Notes: generated by a model not told the origin, from the sequence alone. Shown: positions 18,489-30,463, counted from the first letter of the stretch. The stretch: 64,000 nt of DNA from Undibacterium sp. (GCF_030651495.1 NZ_JAUSFI010000088.1:58321-122320), one strand, 5' to 3'. Program-made: numbers and translations.

Positions 18489-19700
18489 TTAAGCGTCCGC
18501 TTTTGGCTTGGCTTCTTCACGGCGGTTAAAACCTGCCACCATATCAAAGCGAAACAAACGGCATTCCAGCGCGCCGTTAAAGAATGGCGTCTTGCGCGCT
18601 TCTTTCAGGCGCAGCATCTTCGGCAAACCTAAATCAGCGGTGAACAGGAAGACACTCCAGCCGGTAAAACGCTGCTTGAGTGCGGTGCTGAAGGCGCTGA
18701 AAAAATCCTTCGCCATGTCATCCGGTTCCATGCTGCTGTCGCCGCGTACGCCTATCCGTTCGCCATACGGAGGATTGGTCAGCAAGATGCCTGGGGTTTC
18801 GGTCGGCGCCTTAATTTCCTGCGCCTCGATTTGTTTCAGCGGCACTTCAAACTTGATGCCCGCCTTGTTCAGGTTATTGCGCGTCATGACGATCGCATCG
18901 CCGGAAATATCACTGCCAAAAATCGTCGGTTCGGCTGGCAATACATTCGGCTTGACCTGATCCTTGATGGCTTGCCATTCTTCCGGATTAAAGCTGCCAA
19001 ATTTTTCAAAGGCAAATTCGCGATGAATGCCGGGAGGAATCCCGGCCAGCATTTGTGCCGCTTCAATCAGGATCGTGCCGGAACCGCACATCGGGTCGAG
19101 CAGAGGGATGCCTGGCTTCCAGCCGGCAGTGCGCAGCAAGCCCGCCGCCAGATTTTCGCGCAGCGGCGCGTCACCGGTTTCCAGGCGCCAGCCGCGCTTG
19201 AACAAAGCCTCGCCGGAAGTATCGAGATAGACCGTAAAATTGCGCGCATCGAGAAAACCGACGATACGCATGTCCGGCATCTTGGTATCGACCGAAGGAC
19301 GTTGGGTGAACTGGTCACGGAAGCGGTCGCAGATCGCATCTTTAATCTTCAGCGTGGCAAATTCCAGACTCTTCAGCGGGCACTTAATGCCGGTCACGTC
19401 GACGCGGATGGTGTGGTGATAGCCGAACCAGTCTTCCCACGGCTGCTCCAAAGTCAAATCGTAAATATCGTTTTCATTGATATAGCCGGAATGCGCCATG
19501 CGCAGCAGGCAACGCGAGGCAATCCGTGAATACAGGTTGATGCGATAGGCATCGCCGATCTCGCCCGAACAATGGACACCGCCTGGCACTTGCGTGTGTA
19601 CGTGCAGGGTGTTATTAAGCTGGCCGATTTCGGTCAGCTCTTCTGCCAAGGCAACTTCGAGGCCGCGTGGGCAGGGGCAAAAATAGGAATAACGTGTCAT
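18489..19700 (-). CDS. THUMP-domain class I SAM-dependent rRNA methyltransferase (RlmL N-terminal/YcbY-like)
   Basis: GLEVALAEEL, GDAPLRENLAAGLLRTAGW, LLDPMCGSGTILIEAA, ILLTNPPYGERIG. Confidence 0.9.
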   Translation of the reverse strand: MTRYSYFCPCPRGLEVALAEELTEIGQLNNTLHVHTQVPGGVHCSGEIGDAYRINLYSRIASRCLLRMAHSGYINENDIYDLTLEQPWEDWFGYHHTIRVDVTGIKCPLKSLEFATLKIKDAICDRFRDQFTQRPSVDTKMPDMRIVGFLDARNFTVYLDTSGEALFKRGWRLETGDAPLRENLAAGLLRTAGWKPGIPLLDPMCGSGTILIEAAQMLAGIPPGIHREFAFEKFGSFNPEEWQAIKDQVKPNVLPAEPTIFGSDISGDAIVMTRNNLNKAGIKFEVPLKQIEAQEIKAPTETPGILLTNPPYGERIGVRGDSSMEPDDMAKDFFSAFSTALKQRFTGWSVFLFTADLGLPKMLRLKEARKTPFFNGALECRLFRFDMVAGFNRREEAKPKADA

Positions 19701-19725
19701 GGTGAACCTTTTGTCCGTGGTAATT

Positions 19726-19851
19726 CAGGGCACTTCTATAAATCCAATTGTCGGGCGCATACCTGCGTTACAAATCCTCGCAATACTGACGTATTGCTGT
19801 GGTTTGCGCCTTGCTCTGCATCCCGAAAATTGATTTTCTAGAAGTCCCTGG
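19726..19851. repeat. 126-bp imperfect intergenic palindrome (MITE/REP-like)
   Basis: CAGGGCACTTCTATAAATCCAATTGTCGGG...CCCGAAAATTGATTTTCTAGAAGTCCCTGG around central hairpin GCAATAC-TGAC-GTATTGC (19780-19797). Confidence 0.8.
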
Positions 19852-19921
19852 TAAATGAAACCTGACAGGCACCGTGTCTGCCAGGGGATTGCAAAAATCT
19901 TACTGCTGCTTAATTGCTGTT

Positions 19922-20524
19922 CTACTGCTGAAAAGCGCGTTCTAAAAAATCCAGCCGGTCTTGTCCCCAGTAACCGACGCCATTGAACACATACCAGGGC
20001 GCACCGAAGACATTGGCGGCAATCGCCTCATTGGTAAAGCGCTCGTACTCGGCCTGTACGCTGGCGGTTTCGGCCGACTTCAGCAAGGCTTTGCCATCGA
20101 GTTCGCAATCAAATGCGATGCCTGCCAGGGTATCGGCATCCGCGATATTTTTCTGCTCCGCCCAGACGCCGCGCAAGATCGCGCCGGTCAGATTGACGGC
20201 GGCATCGGTGCCGTTGGCTAATTGGGCCGCGATGATCAGCAAGGCAGCAGGGTCCGCCGCCACCGGAAAAAAAGTCGGCTGCAGGTGCATGGGCAAACCC
20301 AGATGTTCGCTCCAGCGTTGCATCTCAACCAGACGATAAGCCTGGCGTTGCGGCGTACGCTTGGCCAGCGGCAAGCCGCCGGAAGTGGCAAAGACTCTGC
20401 CCAGGTCGCAAGGTTTCAGTTCTATCTTGACCTCATACTGCTTAGCCAGATCGACAAAACGCTGATGTCCGAGATACGTCCAAGGAGACTGCGGCGCAAA
20501 AAAATATTCACAAACCTTGCTCAT
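19922..20524 (-). CDS. 2-hydroxychromene-2-carboxylate isomerase / DsbA-family protein
   Basis: EYFFAPQSPWTYLGHQRF ... GVWAEQKNIAD ... NVFGAPWYVFNGVGYWGQDRLDFLERAF. Confidence 0.9.
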   Translation of the reverse strand: MSKVCEYFFAPQSPWTYLGHQRFVDLAKQYEVKIELKPCDLGRVFATSGGLPLAKRTPQRQAYRLVEMQRWSEHLGLPMHLQPTFFPVAADPAALLIIAAQLANGTDAAVNLTGAILRGVWAEQKNIADADTLAGIAFDCELDGKALLKSAETASVQAEYERFTNEAIAANVFGAPWYVFNGVGYWGQDRLDFLERAFQQ

Positions 20525-20554
20525 CCCTGCTCCTCTTTATTCAAAACGTTTTAA

Positions 20555-20983
20555 TCAAAATGGCTTTACGACGACCAAAATCACTGCTGCCAACATCAAG
20601 ATAACAGGTGCTTCATTAAACCAGCGAAACCATTTGTGGCTACGCTTGTTATGGCCTCGTTCAAATTTTTTCAGCAAGCTGCCGCAGGCGTGGTGATAGC
20701 CGATCAGCAAAACGACGATGCCCAGTTTGGCGTGCATCCAGCCATTACCGGGGCCGGGGCCGCGGCCAATCCCATAGACCAGCCATAACCAGATACCCAG
20801 AGCGATCGCAGGCACTGCCAGTATCGTCATGAAACGGTACAACTTGCGTGCCATCAGCAATAAGCGCTCGATGACCATCGGCTCGGTTTCCATCGCCAGA
20901 TTAACAAAAATTCTGGGCAAATAAAACAAGCCGGCAAACCAGGAGGCGACAAATACAATGTGCAGCGCTTTAATCCAGAGCAT
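20555..20983 (-). CDS. CopD/HemJ-like membrane protein
   Basis: MLWIKALHIVFVASWFAGLFYLPRIFVNLA, GWMHAKLGIVVLLIGYHHACG, WFRWFNEAPVILMLAAVILVVVKPF. Confidence 0.85.
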   Translation of the reverse strand: MLWIKALHIVFVASWFAGLFYLPRIFVNLAMETEPMVIERLLLMARKLYRFMTILAVPAIALGIWLWLVYGIGRGPGPGNGWMHAKLGIVVLLIGYHHACGSLLKKFERGHNKRSHKWFRWFNEAPVILMLAAVILVVVKPF

Positions 20984-21035
20984 ATTCTTCCTTTACGAAT
21001 TATTGACGGATTTCGCCATGGTGAAGCAGGGACTT

Positions 21036-21082
21036 CGCGGGGCATGCCCCGCGCCTGCGTAACGGTGTCGCCTTGCAAGGCG
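21036..21082. repeat. Two adjacent perfect palindromes between proA and the CopD/HemJ-like gene
   Basis: CGCGGGGCATGCCCCGCG (21036-21053) and CGCCTTGCAAGGCG (21069-21082). Confidence 0.85.
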
Positions 21083-21102
21083 GCACGCCGTTTGCATGGC
21101 AT

Positions 21103-22368
21103 TTATTCACGCACTTCTCCATGCCCGAACACCACATATTTCAGCGATGTCAAGCCTTCCAGTCCAACCGGGCCACGGGCGTGCAGCTTGTCGTTGGAAA
21201 TGCCGATTTCGGCACCCAAACCATATTCAAATCCATCGGCAAAGCGGGTCGAGGCATTTACCATGACCGAAGCGGAATCGACCTCGCGCAAGAAACGCAG
21301 GGCGCGGCTATAGTCTTCGGTAACGATGGATTCGGTGTGCTTGGATGAATAATCGTTGATGTGCGTAATCGCCTCATCCATGTCGGCCACGACCTTGACC
21401 GCCAAAATCGCAGCCAGATACTCGGTGCTCCAGTCGTCTTCAGTGGCGGCCACCAAGTGCGGATAGCCGGCCAATAATTGTGCCGCAACCGGGTCGCAGC
21501 GCAGTTCGACTTGCTTGCTCGCATACAGTTGCGCCAGCGCCGGCAAGACTTGCGCCGCGATGCCTTGCGCCACCAGCAGGGTTTCCATGGTGTTGCAGGT
21601 CCCGTAGCGATGGCATTTGGCGTTGAAGGCAATATCCAGGGCTTTTTGCAGATCGGCTTTGTCGTCGATATACACATGGCAGATGCCGTCCAGATGCTTG
21701 ATCATCGGCACCTTGGATTCGCGCATCAGGCGCTCAATCAAGCCCTTGCCGCCGCGCGGTACGATGACATCAACATACTGCGGCATGGTAATGAGTTCAC
21801 CGACGGCGGCACGGTCAGTCGTTTCGACGATCTGCACCGCGTCTAGCGGCAAACCGGCGCCAACCAGGCCTTCTTTGACTAATTTGGCCAGCGCCTGATT
21901 GCATCGTATGGCTTCAGAGCCGCCGCGCAATATCGTCGCATTGCCGCTCTTGATGCACAGCCCCGCGGCATCGACCGTCACGTTCGGGCGGGCTTCGTAA
22001 ATGATGCCGATCACACCCAGCGGCACACGCATCTGGCCGACCTGGATACCGCTGGGGCGATATTTCATGTTCGAGATTTCACCGATAGGGTCGGCCAGGC
22101 TGACGATTTGCTCCAGCCCTTCGGCCATGCTGGCGATCGCCTTATCCGACAAAGTTAAGCGATCGAGCATGGCGGCGTCCAGGCCGCTGGCTTTGGCCGC
22201 GGCCAGATCAAGTTCATTGGCGGCGCGCAAGTCAGCGGCGTCGCGCCGGATGGCGGCAGCGATCAGCGACAAGGCCTTGTTCTTGGCTGCCGTATCGGCT
22301 TTGGCCATGGCACGCGATGCAATGCGGGCGCGCGTGCCGAGGTCGTTCATGTAGTGTTTGATATCCAT
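21103..22368 (-). CDS. proA: Glutamate-5-semialdehyde dehydrogenase
   Basis: [85 protein letters not shown]. Confidence 0.97.
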   Translation of the reverse strand: MDIKHYMNDLGTRARIASRAMAKADTAAKNKALSLIAAAIRRDAADLRAANELDLAAAKASGLDAAMLDRLTLSDKAIASMAEGLEQIVSLADPIGEISNMKYRPSGIQVGQMRVPLGVIGIIYEARPNVTVDAAGLCIKSGNATILRGGSEAIRCNQALAKLVKEGLVGAGLPLDAVQIVETTDRAAVGELITMPQYVDVIVPRGGKGLIERLMRESKVPMIKHLDGICHVYIDDKADLQKALDIAFNAKCHRYGTCNTMETLLVAQGIAAQVLPALAQLYASKQVELRCDPVAAQLLAGYPHLVAATEDDWSTEYLAAILAVKVVADMDEAITHINDYSSKHTESIVTEDYSRALRFLREVDSASVMVNASTRFADGFEYGLGAEIGISNDKLHARGPVGLEGLTSLKYVVFGHGEVRE

Positions 22369-22524
22369 ATTTACTTCCGTACTGATTTTTATCGAGACTG
22401 GCACGATGCAACATACTCCACCGTGTATATATTTTATGCGCAATAGCTATATGCGCTACAAGGGCATTTTTTACCTATACTCCCCTGATTATTAATCATA
22501 AGGGGGTGAGACATACCTACCCAG

Positions 22525-23541
22525 CTAAGCCTGTGCCACGCGTAAGCCCAACTGCAACATGGCATCCCAGGCGTCACCGGCAAAACCCTTGGCGCGCAAG
22601 CCCTTGACCATTTTATCGACTTGCGCCGCTTCTTGCAGCGCGGTTTCCAGCGTGGCCAAACTGAGGCGGCGTAATGCCGGCTCCATCATTTTTTCGCGCG
22701 GCCCCCAAATACGATATTCTTTTAACAGCACCCCTAGGGGCCGGCCTTGTGCCATGCCCGATTTGAGTTTCAGCAAGGTGCGCAATTCTTCCGCGACCGC
22801 CCATAGCACCAGCGGCAGGGCTTCGCCCTCGCCTTTCAAGCCGTCCAGCATGCGCACCAGCCGGGTGACATTACCGGCCAGCATCGCCTCGTTGAGCTTG
22901 AACACATCATAACGCGCGACATTGAGCACGGCATCGTGGATGACGTCAAAACTCAATTTACCCGGCGGGTGCAATAATGCCAATTTCTGGATTTCCTGAT
23001 GGGCCGCCAGCAAGTTACCCTCGACCCGGTCGGCGATAAAATCCAGACTCTGCCGCTCAGTGCTCTGCCCTTGTGCCGACAGACGTTGCGAAATCCAGCC
23101 CGGCAATTGCGCCCGCTCTACCAGCGGGATATCAATATACACTGCCGCCTGTTGCAAGCTGCCGACCCAGGCCGCTTTTTGCGTGGCCCAATCGAGCTTG
23201 GGCAAGGTGATCAGCGTCATATTATCGGGCGACAGCTTGGCGATATATTCCTGGATGGCGGCGCCGCCATCCTTGCCCGGCTTACCGGTAGGAATGCGCA
23301 AATCGATCATTTTTTTGTCGCCAAACAGCGATTGCGACTGATTCGCGGCCAGCAATGCGCCCCATTTAAAGCTGCGCTCTACCGTTAAGATCTCGCGCTC
23401 GAAAAAACCCTGCGCCTTGGCAACGCGCCGGATCTTGTCGGCGGCTTCCAGCGCCAGCAAATGCTCATCACTGGTGATGACATACAGCGCTGCCAAGGTC
23501 TTGCCCAGATGGGCATCGAGGGCGTCAAAGCGCAGTTGCAT
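22525..23541 (-). CDS. holA: DNA polymerase III subunit delta
   Basis: MQLRFDALDAHLGKTLAALYVITSDEHLLALEAADKIRR; length and holA-lptE-leuS order. Confidence 0.92.
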   Translation of the reverse strand: MQLRFDALDAHLGKTLAALYVITSDEHLLALEAADKIRRVAKAQGFFEREILTVERSFKWGALLAANQSQSLFGDKKMIDLRIPTGKPGKDGGAAIQEYIAKLSPDNMTLITLPKLDWATQKAAWVGSLQQAAVYIDIPLVERAQLPGWISQRLSAQGQSTERQSLDFIADRVEGNLLAAHQEIQKLALLHPPGKLSFDVIHDAVLNVARYDVFKLNEAMLAGNVTRLVRMLDGLKGEGEALPLVLWAVAEELRTLLKLKSGMAQGRPLGVLLKEYRIWGPREKMMEPALRRLSLATLETALQEAAQVDKMVKGLRAKGFAGDAWDAMLQLGLRVAQA

Positions 23542-23628
23542 AACACCTTTCTCCCGGCATGACAGTGTCATGCCCAGTTCTTTCCCGCGTGCAGGAGAGG
23601 CTAAGGGTAAGGGAATGCGTGCGCATCA

Positions 23629-24141
23629 TCAATCCATTTTCAGCACAACAAGGCGACGCATGATCTGCTGTACCAGATCGCTTTGCATATCACGGTACAG
23701 CAAGACTTCTTCCGCCTCTTTCGCCAAGACCTGGGTTTCGTTGAAACTGATATTGCGTTTCAAGCTAATGTCGGTAGGAGACAAGACCTCTTTACCGGCC
23801 TGGTCACGGACCCGAAAACGCAAGGTGTAGAGCAAATCGTATTCACGTACCCGGCCCTGGCTATTGAGCGACAAGATACGTTTTTCACGCGTTTCCGCCA
23901 ATACTTCCAGCACCACTTCGGCGGCCGTGATTTCTTTCGCCACAACGGTTTTGCCATTGGCGCGGATATTTCTTTTCAGCTCGCCGCCCAGGGGCGAGCT
24001 GTCGGGCAGGCCGATAAAAATACTCGCGAAAGGAAAGCTGACCGGACCGCGCAAGGCAAAGCCGCAAGCGGACAACATCAGTGCCAGCGTGATGACACAA
24101 AGGCCTAGCCATGAACGTCGCAATGTGAGTAAGCTCCGCAT
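23629..24141 (-). CDS. lptE: LPS assembly lipoprotein LptE
   Basis: Lipobox LSACGFALRGPVSFPF; position between holA and leuS. Confidence 0.92.
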   Translation of the reverse strand: MRSLLTLRRSWLGLCVITLALMLSACGFALRGPVSFPFASIFIGLPDSSPLGGELKRNIRANGKTVVAKEITAAEVVLEVLAETREKRILSLNSQGRVREYDLLYTLRFRVRDQAGKEVLSPTDISLKRNISFNETQVLAKEAEEVLLYRDMQSDLVQQIMRRLVVLKMD

Positions 24142-24143
24142 AA

Positions 24144-26780
24144 TCAGGCGACGATATTGACCAGCTTGCCCGGTACGACGATGACTTTCTTCGGTGGGCC
24201 ATCCAGGAACTTCTGCACACTTTCCGTCGCCAGCGCCGCCGCTTCTATGGTCGCCTTATCGGCATCTTTGACCACCTTGACGCTGCCGCGCAGCTTGCCA
24301 TTGACTTGTATCATCAATTCAATTTCATCCTGCACCAGTGCCGCTTCATCGACTTGCGGCCAAGGCGCGGCAATGATCTCGCCCAGTTCTGCCGCCAAGC
24401 CCAGCTCTTGCCACAACACATGGGTAATGTGCGGACAGACCGGATACAAGCCACGCAGCAAAATACTGAAAGCTTCGCGCAAGGCGCTGGCATGGCCTTC
24501 GCCTTCCGGCTTGAAAGACTCGATCGCATTGAGCAATTTCATCGCGCCCGAGACGACGGTGTTGTATTGCAAGCGGTCGTAATCGGCATCGATCTGCTTC
24601 AGGGTGAGATGAACTTCACGGCGTAGATTTTTGACGTCGGCAGCATAACTGTCTGGCACCACGGCACCGGCCGCGACCGGCCCAGACAATTTCAGCGCTG
24701 ACGCCCACAGGCGGCGCAAGTAGCGCGAGGCCCCCTCTACACCGCTGTTATTCCATGCCGCGCTTTGATCTGGCGGGCCGGCAAACATCGTGAACAGACG
24801 CGCCGTGTCGGCACCAAACTGCTCGATGATGTCTTTTGGCTCGACCACATTGTTCTTCGACTTGGACATTTTTTCAATGCCGCCCATCTGCACTGGCTGG
24901 CCGTCGCTTTTCAGGATTGCGGCAACCGGGCGGCTTTTATCATCGTACTGGACTTCAATTTCATTCGGATAGAACCAGGTCTTCTTGCCGCTGTCTTCTT
25001 CGCGGTAATACGATTCGTTCAGCAACATCCCCTGCGTGAACAGGTTCTTGAACGGTTCATCAATCTTGACCAGGCCCATATCGCGCATCGCCTTGGTCCA
25101 GAAACGGGCGTACAGCAAATGCAAAACCGCATGCTCGACACCTCCGATGTACTGGTCCATCCCCATCCCACCCATCCAATAGTCATTGCGTTCATCCACC
25201 ATGGTCGTGGCATCAGGGCAGGTATAGCGCATGAAATACCAGCTCGAATCGACGAAAGTATCCATGGTGTCGGTCTCGCGCTTGGCAGGCTTGCCACAGG
25301 TCGGGCACGCGACATTCAGGAAATCGGCACGCTGCTTGAGCGGATTGCCTGAGCCATCAGGGATGCAATCGGTCGGCAATACCACCGGCAAATCTTCGTA
25401 AGGCACCGGCACGTCACCGCAACATTCGCAGTGGATGATAGGGATAGGCGTCCCCCAATAGCGCTGGCGTGAGATACCCCAGTCGCGCAAGCGCCAGGTA
25501 GTTTTCTTTTCGCCCAGATCTTTTTGTATCAGATCGGCGGCAACGGCATCGACCGTCGCCTTGAAATTGAGCCCATCGTATTTACCGGAATTAACCGTCA
25601 CACCGCGTTGCTTATCGGCATACGACTCGGCCCAGGCATCAGTAGTAAACGTCTCGCCTTCGACCGCACTGACTTGCTTGATCGCGATGTTGTACTTCTT
25701 GGCAAAGGTAAAATCGCGCTCGTCATGCGCTGGCACACCCATAACTGCACCGTCGCCATACGTCATCAAGACATAATTGCCGACCCAGACTTCAACCTGT
25801 GCGCCGCTCAAAGGATGCGTGACGAACAAGCCGGTAGGCATCCCCTCTTTTTCCTTGGTCGCCATCTCGGCTTCGGTGGTGCCACCGGCCTTGCAGACGT
25901 CAATAAACGCTGCCAGCGCAGGATTATTTTTCGCCGCCAGGGTCGCAATCGGGTGCTCGGCCGCTACGGCGCAGAAAGTCACGCCCATAATCGTGTCGGG
26001 CCGCGTGGTGAACACGTACATTTTACCGTCTTGCAACAAGGCGCCTGTTTCATCGGCGATCTGATGCGGAAAGGCAAAACGCACGCCTTCGCTCTTGCCT
26101 ATCCAGTTGCGCTGCATGGTGCGCACCTGATCGGGCCAGCCGTCCAGCGCATCTATGCTGCTGAGCAACTCTTCGGCGTACTGGGTAATCGCGAAATAAT
26201 AACCAGGAATTTCACGCTTCTCGACCAGGGCGCCGGAGCGCCAGCCACGGCCGTCTATCACTTGCTCGTTGGCGAGCACGGTCTGGTCCACCGGGTCCCA
26301 GTTGACGACTTGCGTTTTCTTGTAAGCGATGCCTTTTTCCAGCATCTTCAGGAACAGCCACTGGTTCCAGCGATAATAATCAGGATCACAGGTCGCGACT
26401 TCACGGCTCCAGTCAAATGCCAGACCCAGCGGCTGCATCTGCGACTTCATGTCTTCGATATTCGCGTAAGTCCATTCTGACGGGGATTTCTTGTAAGCGA
26501 TTGCGGCGTTTTCTGCCGGCAAGCCAAACGCATCCCATCCCATCGGCATCAGAACGTTATAGCCCTTCATGCGCAACTGGCGCGCCAGCATGTCGTTGAT
26601 CGTGTAATTGCGTACATGCCCCATGTGCAGCTTACCGGAAGGGTAAGGCAACATTGAGCAGGCGTAGTACTTGCCTTTCGGGTAACGAGGATCGTTTTCT
26701 ACCGTGGTATAGGCATCAATTTGCTTCCAATGGCTTTGCGCCGATTGTTCGACGTCGGATGGGGTATATTTTTCTTGCAT
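24144..26780 (-). CDS. leuS: Leucyl-tRNA synthetase
   Basis: [17 protein letters not shown] (HIGH), [10 protein letters not shown] (KMSKS), CP1 editing domain. Confidence 0.99.
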   Translation of the reverse strand: MQEKYTPSDVEQSAQSHWKQIDAYTTVENDPRYPKGKYYACSMLPYPSGKLHMGHVRNYTINDMLARQLRMKGYNVLMPMGWDAFGLPAENAAIAYKKSPSEWTYANIEDMKSQMQPLGLAFDWSREVATCDPDYYRWNQWLFLKMLEKGIAYKKTQVVNWDPVDQTVLANEQVIDGRGWRSGALVEKREIPGYYFAITQYAEELLSSIDALDGWPDQVRTMQRNWIGKSEGVRFAFPHQIADETGALLQDGKMYVFTTRPDTIMGVTFCAVAAEHPIATLAAKNNPALAAFIDVCKAGGTTEAEMATKEKEGMPTGLFVTHPLSGAQVEVWVGNYVLMTYGDGAVMGVPAHDERDFTFAKKYNIAIKQVSAVEGETFTTDAWAESYADKQRGVTVNSGKYDGLNFKATVDAVAADLIQKDLGEKKTTWRLRDWGISRQRYWGTPIPIIHCECCGDVPVPYEDLPVVLPTDCIPDGSGNPLKQRADFLNVACPTCGKPAKRETDTMDTFVDSSWYFMRYTCPDATTMVDERNDYWMGGMGMDQYIGGVEHAVLHLLYARFWTKAMRDMGLVKIDEPFKNLFTQGMLLNESYYREEDSGKKTWFYPNEIEVQYDDKSRPVAAILKSDGQPVQMGGIEKMSKSKNNVVEPKDIIEQFGADTARLFTMFAGPPDQSAAWNNSGVEGASRYLRRLWASALKLSGPVAAGAVVPDSYAADVKNLRREVHLTLKQIDADYDRLQYNTVVSGAMKLLNAIESFKPEGEGHASALREAFSILLRGLYPVCPHITHVLWQELGLAAELGEIIAAPWPQVDEAALVQDEIELMIQVNGKLRGSVKVVKDADKATIEAAALATESVQKFLDGPPKKVIVVPGKLVNIVA

Positions 26781-27090
26781 GAGGGCTCAATAGTGGCAAA
26801 TACAAATGAAGGTGCGGGGTTTGGTTCAACCCTTACTGCGAACCTTGGATTATAACTGGTTCAAGAGGATTCCAGAAAATCTGGAGAACAGCAGAGCAAG
26901 GCTATTTTTTTGCAGAATGAGACAAGCTGCGACTGAGTTACTGCTATAAATTGAGCAAGTCAAGTTGACTGGCCTGATGAAGTAGTGGTGCAGTGGCAAT
27001 AAAATTTTCAGCAAAACCAGCATGACATCACCCATAGACAGGACATTCATGCGCGTCTACGGTTGATGTCATTCGGTTGCTTTAGTGGGG

Positions 27091-27897
27091 CTAGTTTAAT
27101 CCCAGCACATCAAACATATCGTACAAGCCGGTCGTTTTATCGGCCAAAAAACGTGCCGCACGCAAACTGCCATGCGCATACGTGACTCGGCTGGAAGACT
27201 TATGCGTGATTTCGACCCGTTCACCTATCCCTGCGAACAGGACAGTGTGGTCACCGACGATATCACCGCCACGGATAGTGGCAAAACCTATCGAAGATGG
27301 ATCGCGCTCGCCAGTCACGCCTTCACGTGAAAACACCCCGACTTCATTCAAATCACGCCCCAGGGCATCGGCAATCACTTCACCCATTTTCAGCGCGGTA
27401 CCAGAAGGCGCATCTACTTTGTGCCGGTGATGCGCTTCGATAATTTCAATGTCGTAACCATGAGCAAAACTCTTTGCTGCCATCTCAAGCAATTTCAGCG
27501 TGACGTTCACGCCGACGCTCATGTTTGGCGCAAACACGATCGCCGTTTTTTGTGCGGCGGCAGCAATCGCGGCCTTACCGGCCTCATCAAACCCGGTGGT
27601 GCCGATAATCATCTTAATACCATGCGCGGCACAGTATTCCACATGCTTGAGCGTGCCTTCGGGACGCGTAAAGTCAATCAGGTAATCCGCGCCGGCCAAT
27701 CCCTTGGCCAAATCAGATTCAATGAACACTCCGGCTGGCTTGCCTAGCATCGCCGCTGCATCGGTGCCAATAAATGGCGACTCAACCACATCCAGCGCAC
27801 CCGCCAAGACCGCATCTTCTGCGGCGTCTATTGTTTCAATTAACATCCGGCCCATGCGACCAGACGCACCGGCTACTGCAATTTTTAATAATGTCAT
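27091..27897 (-). CDS. dapB: 4-hydroxy-tetrahydrodipicolinate reductase
   Basis: [39 protein letters not shown]. Confidence 0.98.
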   Translation of the reverse strand: MTLLKIAVAGASGRMGRMLIETIDAAEDAVLAGALDVVESPFIGTDAAAMLGKPAGVFIESDLAKGLAGADYLIDFTRPEGTLKHVEYCAAHGIKMIIGTTGFDEAGKAAIAAAAQKTAIVFAPNMSVGVNVTLKLLEMAAKSFAHGYDIEIIEAHHRHKVDAPSGTALKMGEVIADALGRDLNEVGVFSREGVTGERDPSSIGFATIRGGDIVGDHTVLFAGIGERVEITHKSSSRVTYAHGSLRAARFLADKTTGLYDMFDVLGLN

Positions 27898-27905
27898 ATT
27901 AGCCC

Positions 27906-28442
27906 TTATTCTTTTTTCTTTGGCGTATCAACCGTCAAAGAAGACTCTGCTTTCGAACCGATCGCCGAAGTAGTGATATGCGCCAGATAATCTTTTTCGT
28001 TAGGCAGATTGCCGCCCTCAAAGCGGGCTACGGTATTATTTTTAAAAAACACCGTGACCCGACTGGTGATTAACTCGCCATTGGTCTTCAGCAAGCGAAA
28101 CGGATAGTCCCAGCGATCCTCATGAAACATGTCCGTCAACAAGGCGGTGCCCAGTAAAAAACGCACTTGCTCGCGGGTCATGCCTTCTTTTAGTTGGGAA
28201 ACCATTTCCTGAGAAACAAAATTTCCTTGCTGAATCGTCATGCGATACGGTGAGATATAACCAAACAGTTTATTCAAACCGGTGGGCGCGACCACCTGAG
28301 TGCCGCTGGCATCAGTACTCACCGCAGGTGAATTCGTCAACAGCGGATTTTTTGAGGCACAGCCAGACAACAAAACAGCCAAGGCAACGCCAACCAGTGT
28401 GCCAAACTTGCTGTGGGATGTTTTACTAAACAACAATCGCAT
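27906..28442 (-). CDS. bamE: Outer membrane protein assembly factor BamE
   Basis: Lipobox [57 protein letters not shown]. Confidence 0.95.
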   Translation of the reverse strand: MRLLFSKTSHSKFGTLVGVALAVLLSGCASKNPLLTNSPAVSTDASGTQVVAPTGLNKLFGYISPYRMTIQQGNFVSQEMVSQLKEGMTREQVRFLLGTALLTDMFHEDRWDYPFRLLKTNGELITSRVTVFFKNNTVARFEGGNLPNEKDYLAHITTSAIGSKAESSLTVDTPKKKE

Positions 28443-28567
28443 AGAGAACCTCAAAATATGGAGCAACAGTGTAGAGTCTGCAAAATTCATATAAGATGGC
28501 AACTTCAATATGAGCAGACGCCAAAACCCTATATCATAAAGCAGATAGCATTTATTTTACCGAAAAC

Positions 28568-29005
28568 ATGACGAATACCACTCCCAATCTCAAAGCAAGC
28601 GGCCTGAAGGCAACCTTGCCACGTTTAAAGATACTGGAAATTTTCCAAAGCAGTACGGTACGTCATTTGACCGCAGAAGATGTCTATAAGATCCTGCTCA
28701 ATGAAAATATGGATGTTGGCTTAGCGACGGTGTATCGCGTACTCACACAATTTGAGCAAGCAGGTTTACTGCATCGCAATCATTTTGAATCCGGCAAGGC
28801 TATTTTTGAACTAAATGAAGGCACACACCACGATCACCTGGTTTGCCTCAATTGCGGCATGGTAGAAGAATTTTACGATGAAGAAATTGAACGCAGGCAA
28901 CAGGCCATTGCGGACGAAAAGGGTTTCACCATCTCTGACCATGCGCTAGCGCTGTACGGCTACTGCTCCAAACCAGGATGCAGTCCTAAAACCCGTAAAA
29001 TTTAA
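28568..29005 (+). CDS. fur: Ferric uptake regulator
   Basis: [48 protein letters not shown]; divergent from bamE. Confidence 0.97.
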   Translation: MTNTTPNLKASGLKATLPRLKILEIFQSSTVRHLTAEDVYKILLNENMDVGLATVYRVLTQFEQAGLLHRNHFESGKAIFELNEGTHHDHLVCLNCGMVEEFYDEEIERRQQAIADEKGFTISDHALALYGYCSKPGCSPKTRKI

Positions 29006-29029
29006 GCTATTTATAAAACGTCGCAACCG

Positions 29030-29434
29030 CTAGGCCGATGCCTGGCGCTTTAAACGAATTTTACCGCCCACTTGCTCCACAGCATCCAACACTTTTTTTG
29101 CATTAAATGGCTTGATAATGTAGCCGCTAATGCCAGCCTGTACCGCCTCTGCAACCGTACCCTGATCCGTATTCGCAGTCACCATCATGATCAATACTTC
29201 GGGCATGACCAGTTTAATATTTTTCAACGCCTCCAAACCGCTTACCTTAGGCATAACGACATCAAGCAGGATGATATTCGGCCTGAGCTTGATCGCCATC
29301 TCGTACGCCGCATCACCGTCGGCAGCCTCGCCGATCACGTTGTAATGCTCGCTTCTCAAAATGACCCGCAAGGTTTCGCGGGTCATTTCATTGTCATCAA
29401 CGATCAAAATAGAAATATCTTTATTGTCTGCCAT
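29030..29434 (-). CDS. CheY-like single-domain response regulator
   Basis: ILIVDDNEMTRETLRVILRSEHYNVIGEAADG..ILLDVVMPKVSGLEAL..GYIIKPFNAKKVLDAV; immediately downstream of hrcA. Confidence 0.92.
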   Translation of the reverse strand: MADNKDISILIVDDNEMTRETLRVILRSEHYNVIGEAADGDAAYEMAIKLRPNIILLDVVMPKVSGLEALKNIKLVMPEVLIMMVTANTDQGTVAEAVQAGISGYIIKPFNAKKVLDAVEQVGGKIRLKRQASA

Positions 29435-29443
29435 AAGATTCAA

Positions 29444-30463
29444 TTAGTAACTAAGTGCATTAGATAAAAGTTTGGCGGTGATATCGACAATAGGAATCAC
29501 ACGCTCGTAGGCCATGCGGGTCGGGCCGATCACGCCTAAAGTTCCGACAATTTTACCATTGACTTCGTAGGGCGCGGTGACGACACTCATCTCGTCCATA
29601 GGGACAAGATTCGATTCTCCGCCAATAAAAATCTGCACCCCGGTTGCCTTGCTGGATACATCCAACAATTGCATCAACCCGGTTTTTTGTTCAAACATGT
29701 CAAATAACTTGCGCAATGACGTCATATTTGACGACAGGTCAGCCACATTCAACAAATTACGCTCTCCGGAGATCACTACGTCATCCGTTTTTTCCGACAT
29801 GGCATCGCTACCGGCTTCTACTGCGACCTGCATCAGGCGCGTCATATCATCGCGCAATTGACGCAATTCGTTATTGATATGAAGGCGGGCATCGTCAAAA
29901 TTTAGCCCGCCGAAATGTTGATTTAAGTAGTTCGCAGCCTGTACCAACTGCGAAGAATTGTAATCAACATCGGTCAGCAATAAGCGATTGTGCACTTCGC
30001 CTGACGGTGTCACCACCACCAGCAAAATACGCTTTTCCGACAGGCGCAAAAACTCGACTTGCTGAAAAATGGACTCCTGCCGCGCCGTCATCACCACACC
30101 AGCAAACTGCGATAGTGACGACAGCACTTGTGCTGCATTGGCGATAATTTTTTGTGGCGGCGTAGAAAAAATTCGCGATTGCAAGCGAGACTCCAGCGCA
30201 GCTTCATCAATGACCTGTACGGTCAGTAATTGATCGACAAACACGCGATAACCGCGCGGGGTTGGCACCCGTCCGGCAGAGGTATGCGGGCTAGCGACAA
30301 ATCCCATTTGCTCCAGATCGGCCATGACATTACGTATCGTAGCGGGCGACAAATCCAAACCTGAAATTTGAGACAAGGCACGCGAACCAACAGGCTGACC
30401 ATCGGCAATATACCGTTCGACCAGCGCTTTCAACAAAGTTTGTGCGCGAATATCAAGTTGCAT
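29444..30463 (-). CDS. hrcA: Heat-inducible transcription repressor HrcA
   Basis: [75 protein letters not shown]. Confidence 0.98.
   Translation of the reverse strand: MQLDIRAQTLLKALVERYIADGQPVGSRALSQISGLDLSPATIRNVMADLEQMGFVASPHTSAGRVPTPRGYRVFVDQLLTVQVIDEAALESRLQSRIFSTPPQKIIANAAQVLSSLSQFAGVVMTARQESIFQQVEFLRLSEKRILLVVVTPSGEVHNRLLLTDVDYNSSQLVQAANYLNQHFGGLNFDDARLHINNELRQLRDDMTRLMQVAVEAGSDAMSEKTDDVVISGERNLLNVADLSSNMTSLRKLFDMFEQKTGLMQLLDVSSKATGVQIFIGGESNLVPMDEMSVVTAPYEVNGKIVGTLGVIGPTRMAYERVIPIVDITAKLLSNALSY

Noticed and set aside
25524-26480. 318-aa plus-strand ORF inside leuS
   Set aside because: Antisense shadow of leuS; no domain signal.
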